Below, one piece after another: positions 11,391 to 19,736 of a stretch of DNA of 34,518 bases. Position numbers and translations under genes: made by a program. The notes below the pieces were generated by a model that worked only from the letters and a program-made list of their open reading frames with translations, searched no databases and was not told the origin of the DNA. Source of the DNA: Lachnospiraceae bacterium (GTDB taxonomy: Bacteria > Bacillota > Clostridia > Lachnospirales > Lachnospiraceae); the NCBI GenBank assembly GCA_024698485.1, contig JAILRC010000075.1:1-34518 (forward strand), read 5' to 3'. Position 1 is the first letter of the stretch, and every line of letters starts with the position of its first letter.

Positions 11391-11583
11391 ACTTATTGTT
11401 ATATATCGCAAGTATCTTTCTCCATTAAAGGGAAGGCCCAGTTGTATTTATGTGCCTACCTGTTCTCAATATGCAATCGAAGCCTATGAAAAGTATGGCG
11501 TGGTAAAAGGATCGTATCTGACAGCAAGACGCATTTTGCGTTGCAATCCCTTACACAAGGGCGGATATGACCCCGTACCTTAG
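11371..11583 (+). CDS. yidD: Membrane protein insertion efficiency factor YidD
   Basis: This 70-aa protein has an amphipathic N-terminal helix ([15 protein letters not shown]) and the family cysteine motif [19 protein letters not shown], then [18 protein letters not shown]. YidD helps YidC insert proteins into the cytoplasmic membrane from the inner face. The start overlaps rnpA by 20 bases, the normal arrangement. The gene is followed by an unusual block of inverted repeats before yidC. Confidence 0.95.
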   Translation: MKRLFIKLIVIYRKYLSPLKGRPSCIYVPTCSQYAIEAYEKYGVVKGSYLTARRILRCNPLHKGGYDPVP

Positions 11584-11595
11584 TCATGCTTTTTT

Positions 11596-11632
11596 GTTGT
11601 TTAAAAAACAACGTATCAGCTTGCTGATACGT
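11596..11632 (+). repeat. Two overlapping, mutually exclusive hairpins after yidD
   Basis: A perfect 7-bp hairpin GTTGTTT/AAACAAC (11596-11602 with 11606-11612) shares bases with a 10-bp hairpin ACGTATCAGC/GCTGATACGT (11611-11620 with 11623-11632) that ends in TTTT. The second looks like a weak terminator. Forming the first removes the foot of the second, so an attenuation switch is conceivable. Confidence 0.55.
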
Positions 11633-11695
11633 TTTGCTGTGTACATAATGCACCGAAAACTTCGGTTTTCAGGGTGCACTATGTACACGGCAAAA
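11632..11695. repeat. Long imperfect inverted repeat with a UUCG tetraloop
   Basis: The 64-base element folds almost end to end. The outer arms TTTTGC..GTGTACATA and TATGTACAC..GCAAAA pair with one G-T. The middle arms TGCACC/GGTGCA and the inner GAAAAC/GTTTTC close a C(TTCG)G loop at 11661-11664. No T-run follows, so it is not a simple terminator. A short perfect hairpin TATAAAC/GTTTATA (11697-11712) follows at once. It may be a dispersed palindromic element or a protected RNA hairpin upstream of yidC. Confidence 0.75.
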
Positions 11696-11779
11696 GTATA
11701 AACTTGTTTATATGTAGTTTTTAAAACTGCTGAAAGCTGCAAGCTAAAAAGTATAATCTATGTTATTGGAGGTAGAGAT

Positions 11780-13105
11780 TTGTACCCTGTAGTACTTACA
11801 CAGGTTGGTGGCTTACTGAAGCCTTTTGCCTGGTTTTTCGGATTGATATTCAACTGGCTCTATGAACTGCTTGCTTTGATCGGGATAGAAAACATCGCCG
11901 TTACTCTCGTGCTGTTCACCATCATCATCAAGATGCTGATGCTTCCGCTCACCGTAAAGCAGCAGAGATTTTCAAAACTTTCTGCAAAAATGCAACCTGA
12001 ACTTTCTGCAGTCCAGGAAAAGTTCAAAGGAAGGAAAGACGAAACTTCCCAGAGACTTATGGCCGCAGAGCAGCAGAAGGTATATGAGAAATATGGAACA
12101 AGCCCAGCATCGGGTTGCCTTCCCATTTTGATCACTCTTCCCATCATCTTTGCGATGTATAGGATCATATATGCCATCCCCGCATATGTTTCAAAGATAA
12201 ACGATCTTTACACCACCATTGCAAATGCTGCAATGGGTCAGGAAGGATATTTCGACTTTTTTAAGGGAGCTGCGGAAAGCCTTGCTGTCAGCATTAAGAA
12301 ATGGGATGAAACAGGATCCGGTGTTTTCACCCTTAAGCACATCATCGATATTCTTACCAAGTTTGGTACAGAGAACTGGGCAAGTCTTCGCGAGACCTTC
12401 CCCACTCTTGATAATGCTGCAATTAACGGATCCATCGACAAGATCAATTCCATCTTCTCGGTGTTCGGACTCAACATTTTGAATTCCCCTTCTTACTATG
12501 CTAGGGAGAACGGATTCTTCAATATTGCTCTTATCGTTCCCGTACTTGCTGTTGTTACTCAGCTGGGAAGTTCACTTCTTCAGAAGGCTCAGAACAAGAC
12601 CGGAAACAATAAGAAAGATGACAATCCCATGGCTCAGAGTATGAACTCCATGCTCTACATCATGCCTTTTATGTCAGGCTTCTTCTGCTATGGATTCTCA
12701 CTTGTAATCGGTATCTACTGGATCATCCAGACTGTTGTTTCACTGCTTCAGCAGGTGTTCATCAACATCTATCTGGATCATACCGATATGGAAGCTTACA
12801 TTGCAAAGAATTCAGCAAAGCTTGCAAAGAAGAGAGAAAAACTTGGGGTTCTCCAGAATTCCTCAGCTGTTTCAAACCTTGCAAAGTACCAGACAAAGTC
12901 AATCGACTATTCTCAGCCTGCACCTGTAAAGACCACTTCGTCCTATGCTAATATGAGCGCATCTTCAAAGAACGTATCAAAGAAGAATGATGCTTCATCC
13001 CAGGCTGATAATGATAATACAAATGCGGAAAGCGCAGACGTTCAGGTAAAAGCACCTGAGAAAAAGTCCGTTTCTGCATATGCTAATTTATTAAAGAGAG
13101 ATTAG
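11780..13105 (+). CDS. yidC: YidC/Oxa1 family membrane protein insertase
   Basis: This insertase and foldase for inner-membrane proteins works alone or with Sec. At 441 aa it has the YidC core: a hydrophobic segment about 11-35, a TM near 38-56, the positively charged cytoplasmic loop (LPLTVKQQRFSKLSAKMQPE), PILITLPIIFAMYRIIYAIP, and C-terminal TM pairs around NIALIVPVLAVVTQLG and MSGFFCYGFSLVIGIYWIIQ. As in other clostridia there is a long extracytoplasmic loop of about 100 residues after the third segment. There is no lipobox at the N-terminus. The start is a TTG preceded by GGAGG at 7-base spacing. The charged tail ends in SAYANLLKRD and could contact ribosomes or the adjacent Jag protein. 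Confidence 0.95.
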   Translation: MYPVVLTQVGGLLKPFAWFFGLIFNWLYELLALIGIENIAVTLVLFTIIIKMLMLPLTVKQQRFSKLSAKMQPELSAVQEKFKGRKDETSQRLMAAEQQKVYEKYGTSPASGCLPILITLPIIFAMYRIIYAIPAYVSKINDLYTTIANAAMGQEGYFDFFKGAAESLAVSIKKWDETGSGVFTLKHIIDILTKFGTENWASLRETFPTLDNAAINGSIDKINSIFSVFGLNILNSPSYYARENGFFNIALIVPVLAVVTQLGSSLLQKAQNKTGNNKKDDNPMAQSMNSMLYIMPFMSGFFCYGFSLVIGIYWIIQTVVSLLQQVFINIYLDHTDMEAYIAKNSAKLAKKREKLGVLQNSSAVSNLAKYQTKSIDYSQPAPVKTTSSYANMSASSKNVSKKNDASSQADNDNTNAESADVQVKAPEKKSVSAYANLLKRD

Positions 13106-13123
13106 TGAGAGGAGACGCAGATT

Positions 13124-13963
13124 ATGAGAAATTGGATCGAAACAACGGGTAAAACCGTGGAAGAGGCTCTTTTGGAAGCTTCGATCGCACTCAACACCAC
13201 TGCCGAGAATATTGATTATGAAGTGATCGATGAGGCTGCTTCAGGTTTTCTCGGCATTAACAAAAAGCCTGCAAAGATCAAGGCAGCACTTAAGGAATCC
13301 AAGATCGACAAGGCAGCAAATTTCATTTCTGATGTTCTTAATGTTATGGGTATCAAGAATGAAGTTAAGAGTTCCTATGATGAAGATGAAATGACCATGA
13401 ACTTTGAGATCGTCGGCGAGAACATGGGAATGCTCATCGGTAAGAGAGGCCAGACCTTAGACTCTCTTCAGTATCTTGTAAGCCTTGTGGTAAACAAGGA
13501 ATCCGAAGATTACATCAAGGTTAAGCTTGATACCGAGAACTACAGGGAAAGACGTAAGCAGACACTTGAAAATCTTGCAAAGAACATCGGAAGCAAGGTT
13601 AAGAAGAGCGGAAAGTCAGTTGCTCTTGAACCCATGAATCCTTATGAAAGAAGGATCATCCACTCAGCTCTTCAGGATGACAAGTATGTTGAGACTCATT
13701 CCGAAGGAGAGGAGCCTTTCCGTAAGGTTGTCATCAGTCTCAAGAAGGGTGTGAGACCTTACAATAAGTTCCATAACAATAATCGCGGTGGATACGGAAA
13801 CAACCGCGGTGGTTACGGTAACAAGAAGGGCGGCTATGGCAGCAGAAGTGCTTTCAACAAGAAGAGCAACAAGCCTCGTGAGCCTTATCGTTACGGCAAT
13901 ATCGAAGAAGGCGAAGTATATGAAGGTGTTACGGCAACAATTGATCCCAGTGAACAGATTTGA
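13124..13963 (+). CDS. khpB: RNA-binding protein Jag/KhpB with an RGGY-rich tail
   Basis: This 279-aa Jag (SpoIIIJ-associated, KhpB) protein has a Jag_N domain (about 1-52, IETTGKTVEEALLEA), a KH domain with GENMGMLIGKRGQTLDSLQY (about 97-116) and an R3H domain around NPYERRIIHSALQDD. Homologues bind RNA and affect cell elongation or division. The region after R3H is unusual for the family: three GGYG modules (NNRGGYGNNRGGYGNKKGGYG, about 219-239, interrupted by one KK) followed by a basic stretch. This resembles eukaryotic RGG-box RNA-binding tails. It lies 18 bases after yidC with a GAGGAG site, the conserved pairing. Confidence 0.93.
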   Translation: MRNWIETTGKTVEEALLEASIALNTTAENIDYEVIDEAASGFLGINKKPAKIKAALKESKIDKAANFISDVLNVMGIKNEVKSSYDEDEMTMNFEIVGENMGMLIGKRGQTLDSLQYLVSLVVNKESEDYIKVKLDTENYRERRKQTLENLAKNIGSKVKKSGKSVALEPMNPYERRIIHSALQDDKYVETHSEGEEPFRKVVISLKKGVRPYNKFHNNNRGGYGNNRGGYGNKKGGYGSRSAFNKKSNKPREPYRYGNIEEGEVYEGVTATIDPSEQI

Positions 13964-14001
13964 TTCGTGATACTCTTACAAGCTTAATTTACACAAAATC
14001 A

Positions 14002-14024
14002 AAAGGGTGTCTCTGACACCCTTT
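14002..14024 (+). terminator. Hairpin between jag and mnmE, probable terminator
   Basis: A perfect 10-bp stem AAAGGGTGTC/GACACCCTTT with loop TCT ends in TTTATTTACTTTT. It closes only 15 bases before the mnmE ATG, where a ribosome binding site would be expected. It may therefore also control mnmE. Confidence 0.65.
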
Positions 14025-14038
14025 ATTTACTTTTGGAT

Positions 14039-15415
14039 ATGAAAAACGATACCATTTGTGCAATTGCAACAGGGGCAACAAATGCCGGAATAAGTATTAT
14101 AAGGATCAGCGGTGAAGATGCATTCACTGTGGCTGACAGGATTTTTGTTGCAAAAAAAACGGGAAAAAAGCTGGCGGACAGGAAAACTCACACTTTGACT
14201 TACGGAAACATTGTTTCCGATAATGAGATCGTAGATGAAGTCCTGGTTTCGGTAATGCGTGCTCCAAACAGTTACACAGCGGAAAATGTGGCTGAGATCA
14301 ATTGTCACGGCGGATATGCGGTTACAAAAAAGATCCTTGAACTTTGCATTAAAGCAGGAGCAAGATTGGCTGAGCCCGGTGAGTTTACAAAGAGGGCTTT
14401 TTTGAACGGAAGGATGGATCTTTCTCAGGCCGAGGCCGTTATTGATCTCATTAATGCTTCCAATGAAGATGCTGTTAAGAATTCTGTTGCCCAGCTCAGC
14501 GGAAAACTAAGGAATAAAGTTGTTGCTCTCAGGGAAAAGATCCTTAAGGACACAGCATATATAGAAGCTGCCCTTGACGATCCCGAACATATGGATCTCA
14601 CCGGTTTTACGGATGAACTTTCTGTTCATGTGAATGAAGAGATGAGTGAGATCAAGGATCTTCTTTCAGGTTTTGAAAACGGACGGCTTATCCAAAATGG
14701 TATAAGAACCGTCATCCTTGGAAAGCCCAATGCGGGAAAGTCCACTCTTTTAAATGCTCTTACGGGAACACACAGAGCAATTGTTACCGATATTCCCGGA
14801 ACCACAAGGGACATCCTTGAGGAGATCATCGTTATCGACGGCATCACTCTTAACATTGTTGACACAGCAGGGATCCACGACACAGAAGATGTGGTTGAGA
14901 AGATAGGTGTGGAAAAAGCTGTGGATGAGATAGAAAATGCAGATCTCTGTCTTTTTGTGGCAGATGCTTCCAGAGCTCTTGATGATGACGACAGAAATAT
15001 AATCCGGCTTTTGGACGGAAAAAAGGCTGTTGTTCTTTTGAACAAGTCGGATCTCTCTCCCGTTCTTACTTCCGATGATCTTAAAAAGGCCTGCAACAGA
15101 GAGGTCATTTCCATTTCCGCAAAGGATGAAACGGGCATAGACATTTTTGTCGAAGAGATAAAAAAACTCTTTGGCTTTGGTAAGCTGGGAAAGAAAGAAG
15201 ATTTTTACATTTCAAAGCTCAGACACAAAGAACTTCTTGAAAATGCTCTCCTTTCTTTAAAGGAAGTTCTGAAGAGCATAGATCTTGGAATGTCGGAGGA
15301 TTTCTTCTCAATAGATCTTATGAATGCTTACACTTCGCTGGGTTCCATCATCGGCGAAGAGATCGGTGACGATCTTGCCGACAAGATATTTAAAGAGTTT
15401 TGTATGGGAAAATAG
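14039..15415 (+). CDS. mnmE: tRNA-modifying GTPase MnmE (TrmE)
   Basis: With MnmG this GTPase installs the (carboxymethyl)aminomethyl group on the wobble uridine (U34) of certain tRNAs. At about 458 aa it has the folate-binding N-terminal domain (TICAIATGATNAGISIIRISG), a helical domain, and a G domain with G1 GKPNAGKST (near residue 226), G2 TTRD, G3 DTAGIHDTED and G4 NKSD. The C-terminal FCMGK carries the essential cysteine. I prefer the ATG at 14039 over the TTG at 14033 because family members start MK-x-D-TI. No Shine-Dalgarno sequence is visible, since the terminator-like hairpin occupies that place. Confidence 0.95.
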   Translation: MKNDTICAIATGATNAGISIIRISGEDAFTVADRIFVAKKTGKKLADRKTHTLTYGNIVSDNEIVDEVLVSVMRAPNSYTAENVAEINCHGGYAVTKKILELCIKAGARLAEPGEFTKRAFLNGRMDLSQAEAVIDLINASNEDAVKNSVAQLSGKLRNKVVALREKILKDTAYIEAALDDPEHMDLTGFTDELSVHVNEEMSEIKDLLSGFENGRLIQNGIRTVILGKPNAGKSTLLNALTGTHRAIVTDIPGTTRDILEEIIVIDGITLNIVDTAGIHDTEDVVEKIGVEKAVDEIENADLCLFVADASRALDDDDRNIIRLLDGKKAVVLLNKSDLSPVLTSDDLKKACNREVISISAKDETGIDIFVEEIKKLFGFGKLGKKEDFYISKLRHKELLENALLSLKEVLKSIDLGMSEDFFSIDLMNAYTSLGSIIGEEIGDDLADKIFKEFCMGK

Positions 15416-15449
15416 GTAATATAATTTCTTTTTCTATAGAGGTTTTAAA

Positions 15450-17333
15450 ATGGATCATATATATGAAACATATGATGTTGCCGTGATCGGAGCCGGGCAT
15501 GCGGGTTGTGAAGCTGCCCTTGCATCTGCAAGACTTGGGATGAATACCATAGTCTTTGTTGTGAGCACGGATTCTATCGCTCTCATGCCCTGTAACCCCA
15601 ATGTGGGTGGTACTTCAAAGGGGCATTTGGTGAGGGAACTGGATGCTCTTGGCGGAGAAATGGGGAAAAATATAGACAGGACTTTCATTCAGTCCAAGAT
15701 GCTGAATGTTTCCAAGGGTCCCGCCGTTCATTCCCTTCGTGCTCAGGCTGACAAGCAGGAATATTCACGTTCCATGAGACGGGTTCTGGAAAATCAGGAA
15801 AGACTCACCGTTAAACAGGCGGAGGTTTCCGATATTCTTGTGGAGGACGGACATGTGACGGGAGTCAGGACTTTTTCGGGCGGAGTTTATCCCTGCCGTG
15901 CAGCTGTCATATGTACAGGTACCTATCTTAATGCCCGCTGTGTTTACGGTGACACCTATACATACACCGGACCCAATGGTCTTCCGGCAGCAAATCATCT
16001 GACGGACTGTCTCAAGAAACTGGGAATCGAGATCTATCGTTTTAAGACCGGTACTCCCGCCCGTATCGACAAACGTTCCATTGATTTTTCGAAAATGGAA
16101 GAACAGTACGGTGATGAAAGGATCGTTCCTTTTTCATTTGAAAACACAGAGGAATCCGTAAAAAGGGAGCAGGCTCTTTGCTGGCTCACATATACCAACG
16201 AAACAACTCATGATATCATCAGGAAGAACATAGACAGAAGTCCCTTGTATTCAGGAAATATTAAAGGCACAGGTCCCAGATATTGTCCTTCCATTGAAGA
16301 CAAGGTCATGAAATTCCCGGACAAAGATCGTCATCAGGTTTTTATTGAACCTGAAGGAAATTATACTAATGAGATGTATATTTCCGGAATGAGCACTTCC
16401 CTGCCTGAGGATGTTCAGGTAGCCATGTATCGTTCCGTTCCCGGTCTTGAAAATGCCAAGATCGTGAGAAATGCATATGCCATCGAGTACGATTGCCTGA
16501 ATCCCATGCAGCTGAAACCCAGTCTGGAACTCAAGGCCATAGGCGGACTTTTCAGTGCCGGACAGATGAACGGAAGTTCCGGATATGAAGAAGCTGCTGC
16601 CCAGGGTATCATTGCGGGTATCAACGCAGCCAGACTTCTTAAGGGTCTTGATCCTTTGATCCTTGACAGGTCCCAGGCTTATATAGGAGTTCTGATCGAC
16701 GATCTTTGCACCAAGGAGACTCATGAGCCCTACAGGATGATGACTTCCCGCGCGGAATACAGACTCATCCTCCGCCAGGACAATGCGGATCTTCGTCTCA
16801 CCGAGATCGGGCATGATATCGGACTCATCGATGACGAAAGATATGAGAGATTCTGCCTTAAGAAAAAACAGATCGAAGATGAGATCAAGAGACTTAAATC
16901 CACAATGATCGGCGGAAAGGCCGCCATTCAGGAATTCCTTGTTTCTCATGACAGTGCTCCTCTTAAGACAGCTGTTTCTTTGGGAGATCTCATCACGCGA
17001 CCGGAGTTTGATTATTATTCAGTAGCTGACATAGATCCCGGAAGACCTGAACTTCCGAGGGAAGTGTGTGAACAGGTGGAGATCGAACTCAAGTACGAGG
17101 GATACATCACGAAGCAGTTACAGCAGATCGAAGCATTTAAAAAAACTGAAAGTAAAATGATCCCCGAAAATCTCGATTATGATGATGTTCCTTCTCTTCG
17201 TATCGAGGCAAGACAAAAACTGAAGACCATAAGACCTGTGAACATCGGTCAGGCTTCCAGGATTTCGGGAGTTTCTCCTGCAGACTTAAGTGTACTTTTG
17301 GTTTATATGTCAAAGTTTGCAAATAAAAATTAA
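15450..17333 (+). CDS. mnmG: tRNA uridine-5-carboxymethylaminomethyl synthesis enzyme MnmG (GidA)
   Basis: This FAD-dependent partner of MnmE modifies U34 in tRNA. At 627 aa it is full length. The dinucleotide-binding motif [12 protein letters not shown] lies at 11-22. Family signatures include [16 protein letters not shown] and [11 protein letters not shown]. The C-terminal MnmE- and tRNA-binding helical domain is present ([20 protein letters not shown]). The ATG has AGAGG seven bases upstream. It follows mnmE by 34 bases. Confidence 0.97.
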   Translation: MDHIYETYDVAVIGAGHAGCEAALASARLGMNTIVFVVSTDSIALMPCNPNVGGTSKGHLVRELDALGGEMGKNIDRTFIQSKMLNVSKGPAVHSLRAQADKQEYSRSMRRVLENQERLTVKQAEVSDILVEDGHVTGVRTFSGGVYPCRAAVICTGTYLNARCVYGDTYTYTGPNGLPAANHLTDCLKKLGIEIYRFKTGTPARIDKRSIDFSKMEEQYGDERIVPFSFENTEESVKREQALCWLTYTNETTHDIIRKNIDRSPLYSGNIKGTGPRYCPSIEDKVMKFPDKDRHQVFIEPEGNYTNEMYISGMSTSLPEDVQVAMYRSVPGLENAKIVRNAYAIEYDCLNPMQLKPSLELKAIGGLFSAGQMNGSSGYEEAAAQGIIAGINAARLLKGLDPLILDRSQAYIGVLIDDLCTKETHEPYRMMTSRAEYRLILRQDNADLRLTEIGHDIGLIDDERYERFCLKKKQIEDEIKRLKSTMIGGKAAIQEFLVSHDSAPLKTAVSLGDLITRPEFDYYSVADIDPGRPELPREVCEQVEIELKYEGYITKQLQQIEAFKKTESKMIPENLDYDDVPSLRIEARQKLKTIRPVNIGQASRISGVSPADLSVLLVYMSKFANKN

Positions 17334-17355
17334 TTTATGATTTAATAATTGTCCT

Positions 17356-18084
17356 ATGCGAGATAATACAGTATTTAGACAGGGTCTTGAACAATTAAAT
17401 ATTTGTCTTTCTTCAGAACAGTTTCTGCTATTCGAAACCTATTACGATCTTCTGGTTGAAAAGAATAAGGTTATGAATCTTACAGCCATTACCGAATATG
17501 AGGATGTTCTGATCAAACATTTTTTGGACAGTCTGACATTGGTAAAGTCTGAAAAGGCTCTTAAGATCCTTAATGAGGGTGGAAAAGTCATTGACATTGG
17601 AACCGGGGCCGGTTTTCCCGGAATCCCTCTTAAGATTGCTTTTCCTAAGATAAAGGTTACTCTTATGGATGCTTTGAACAAAAGGATTGGTTTTTTGAAT
17701 GAAGTGATCCTTTCTCTGGGACTAAAGGACATTGAAGCTGTCCATGCCAGGGGAGAAGAGGTGGCCCGAAAAGATCAATACAGGGAAAAATATGACCTTT
17801 GTGTTTCCAGAGCTGTTGCAAAGATCAATTCACTTTCGGAACTCTGCCTTCCTTTTGTAAAGGTGAAGGGATTTTTTGTTCCATATAAATCGGGAAATAT
17901 TGATGAGGAACTTGAGGAAGGAAAAAATGCCATCGGAAAACTTGGAGGAAAATCCGATGAGGTTGTTCGGTTTGCTGTTCCTTTGAGTGACTACGAAAGA
18001 TCCCTGGTGGTGATCGAAAAGAAGTCGAATACTCCTTCTCAGTACCCTCGGGCGGGAGGCAAAGTTTTCAATAAACCGCTGTAG
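17356..18084 (+). CDS. rsmG: 16S rRNA (guanine-N7) methyltransferase RsmG (GidB)
   Basis: This enzyme uses S-adenosylmethionine to methylate G527 (E. coli numbering) of 16S rRNA. At 242 aa the Rossmann core carries VIDIGTGAGFPGIPLKIAFP (78-97), followed by VTLMDALNKRIGFLNEV and CVSRAVAKINSLSELC. The family C-terminus PRAGGKVFNKPL is intact. The start at 17356 matches the usual family N-terminus, but the bases before it are AT-rich without a purine ribosome-binding motif. It may rely on coupling with mnmG, which ends 22 bases upstream. Confidence 0.96.
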   Translation: MRDNTVFRQGLEQLNICLSSEQFLLFETYYDLLVEKNKVMNLTAITEYEDVLIKHFLDSLTLVKSEKALKILNEGGKVIDIGTGAGFPGIPLKIAFPKIKVTLMDALNKRIGFLNEVILSLGLKDIEAVHARGEEVARKDQYREKYDLCVSRAVAKINSLSELCLPFVKVKGFFVPYKSGNIDEELEEGKNAIGKLGGKSDEVVRFAVPLSDYERSLVVIEKKSNTPSQYPRAGGKVFNKPL

Positions 18085-18094
18085 TCATCTCTGA

Positions 18095-18149
18095 TGCGAT
18101 ATTAGGGTCTTTAATGTACATTTACACATTTTTAAAGGCCAATATCGCA
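18095..18149 (+). other. Hairpin in the leader of the acetyltransferase gene
   Basis: TGCGATATT (18095-18103) pairs with AATATCGCA (18141-18149). A further CTTT/AAAG pairing and GG/CC sit inside, with an AT-rich loop. No T-run follows, so it is not a canonical terminator. It ends 30 bases before the preferred start of the downstream gene. Confidence 0.5.
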
Positions 18150-18179
18150 CGAGAGAGCAATTTTTTGAAAGAGGTTAGT

Positions 18180-18650
18180 ATGTATATTACCGGAAAGTAC
18201 ATTTTAGGCGGGCTCGGAGATCTTTCCGAGGTTTTTACCATTCGTGAAAAAGTATTTTGTGAAGAACAGGGTCTTCCTTTAGAAAAGGAACAAGATGAGG
18301 ATGATAAAGAGGCGATCTTTGCTCTTGCTTTTGAAGAGGGTGAGGATTTTAAAAAACCTGTTGCTACGGGTCGTCTTCTCTTCCTCGGAGAAAAGTTTAA
18401 ACTCGGAAAAATCGCAACCTTAAAAGAATATCGTAAAATGGGATATGGAGATTTTGTGGTCCGGATGCTTATAGATAAAGCTTTTACCATGGGTGCGAAG
18501 GAAATTTTTGTTGATGCTCAGATCCCTGCAGTTGATTTCTATAAGACCATAGGGTTCAGATGCGTCGGAGAACCCTTCGACGATGAGGGTATAATGCGTC
18601 AAAGCATGGTGGTGGAACCCCACACTTGTAAGAGAAACTGCTGCCACTGA
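18180..18650 (+). CDS. GNAT-family N-acetyltransferase
   Basis: This 156-aa acetyl-CoA-dependent acyltransferase has an unknown substrate. The N-terminal segment FTIREKVFCEEQGLPLEKEQ matches the ElaA/YkwB-like GNAT pattern. The acetyl-CoA motif A appears as GKIATLKEYRKMGYGDFVV, and motif B as VDAQIPAVDFYKTIGFRCVG. I chose the ATG at 18180 because AGAGG lies just upstream. An in-frame ATG at 18114 would add 22 residues encoded inside a hairpin. The protein ends in an odd cysteine/histidine-rich tail (HTCKRNCCH). It may be co-transcribed with rsmG. Confidence 0.85.
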   Translation: MYITGKYILGGLGDLSEVFTIREKVFCEEQGLPLEKEQDEDDKEAIFALAFEEGEDFKKPVATGRLLFLGEKFKLGKIATLKEYRKMGYGDFVVRMLIDKAFTMGAKEIFVDAQIPAVDFYKTIGFRCVGEPFDDEGIMRQSMVVEPHTCKRNCCH

Positions 18651-18678
18651 GCTGCTTTTTCCAAAACCTAACTATTGG

Positions 18679-18707
18679 TTTACAAATGTTTTCTTTGTGT
18701 TTATAAT
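18679..18707 (+). promoter_or_regulatory. Promoter of the two-component gene pair
   Basis: A -35 TTTACA (18679-18684), a 17-base spacer and a perfect -10 TATAAT (18702-18707) lie 30 bases before the ATG at 18738. The position excludes the longer ORF start at 18675 for the kinase gene. Confidence 0.72.
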
Positions 18708-18737
18708 AATTATTATCATATTTCACGAGGAACAATT

Positions 18738-19736
18738 ATGCGAGGTCTCGATATTTCATCAACTCAATATCTTGAAATGAACTACTTTATTGATTCGTTG
18801 ATGACCGATCACGAGGCCTTTATTCTTTATATTGATAACAGGCTTTCTTCTCTCGGTATAAGCAGAGAGGATTACGAAAATCCGGACTTTTCTTCAAAAG
18901 ATCATCCAGAATCTCCTTTGATCAATGATCTTCTTGATAAAAGGAGAAAGATGTCGGAGACTATTACCAAGATCGGTTTACTTAAGGAGTATTACTTAAA
19001 TCTTTTAAGTATTTCTGAGTTTGTGCTTTATAATTCCTCTGAACACAAAGATGATTACAGTGAAATGAATATTTCAGGTCAGAGTTACAGGAAATTAAAG
19101 ATCCAGGAACTGGAAAGAAGTAAGATCTCTTCAGATCTTCATGACTCTTCCATCCAGATACTCACCGGACTTGTACATAAGTGTGAACTGATACAGAAAT
19201 TACTGGACATCGATGTTTCCAGAGTCAAGATCGAGATTTCATCCGTTATTGAAGATCTTAAAAGATCTATTTCCGATCTTCGTAGTCTTATTTTTAATCT
19301 GCGAGCCCCTTCTTTTATGGATTTTTCTCTTAGAGAGTCCATAGAAGATTTCTGCTCATATAAGAATAAGGATCGAAAGGTATCTGTAGTTGTTTTATCA
19401 GAAGGAGATGAAAATGATCTTCTTCCTATTGTAAAGTCGAATCTTTATCGTATTTGTCAGGAGGCTTTTTCAAACATCCTTTCTCATGCGGATGCATCCA
19501 GGGCAAAGATATTTATAAGATACTCTACAGATGAGATACTTTTAAATATAACTGATAACGGAGTGGGCATCGATGAAGAGCTTTTTTTAAATAATTCTCT
19601 TGGAAAGAAGAATTTTGGCCTTTTGATCATGAAAGAAAGAGCGGAGATCTTGGGCGGCCGATTTGAAGTTTTTTCACCTGAAACAGGAGGCACGGAGATC
19701 CGTGTGTTCATACCCAGATTTCCCGAAGGAGTGTAA
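18738..19736 (+). CDS. Soluble sensor histidine kinase (HisKA_3, DegS/NarL-type)
   Basis: This 332-aa kinase has no membrane segment or signal peptide, so it senses a cytoplasmic cue. Residues 1-115 form a mostly helical N-terminal region of no recognised family. The phosphoacceptor motif ERSKISSDLHDSSIQ (126-140) places His135 in the HisKA_3 family. The ATPase domain shows YRICQEAFSNILSHADAS, DNGVGID and NFGLLIMKERAEILGG. The ATG at 18738 is chosen because GAGGA lies six bases upstream and a consensus promoter sits before it. The stop overlaps the regulator's start (TAATGA), so the pair is translationally coupled. B. subtilis DegS is a soluble kinase of the same type, but its N-terminal domain looks different. 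Confidence 0.9.
   Translation: MRGLDISSTQYLEMNYFIDSLMTDHEAFILYIDNRLSSLGISREDYENPDFSSKDHPESPLINDLLDKRRKMSETITKIGLLKEYYLNLLSISEFVLYNSSEHKDDYSEMNISGQSYRKLKIQELERSKISSDLHDSSIQILTGLVHKCELIQKLLDIDVSRVKIEISSVIEDLKRSISDLRSLIFNLRAPSFMDFSLRESIEDFCSYKNKDRKVSVVVLSEGDENDLLPIVKSNLYRICQEAFSNILSHADASRAKIFIRYSTDEILLNITDNGVGIDEELFLNNSLGKKNFGLLIMKERAEILGGRFEVFSPETGGTEIRVFIPRFPEGV

Noticed and set aside
11780..13105. yidC as a lipoprotein paralogue with a signal peptide
   Set aside because: No lipobox cysteine is present near the N-terminus, and the TTG start is fixed by a good GGAGG site.
16251..16949. 232-codon minus-strand frame inside mnmG
   Set aside because: It is antisense to an intact mnmG and has no start signal or recognised motif.
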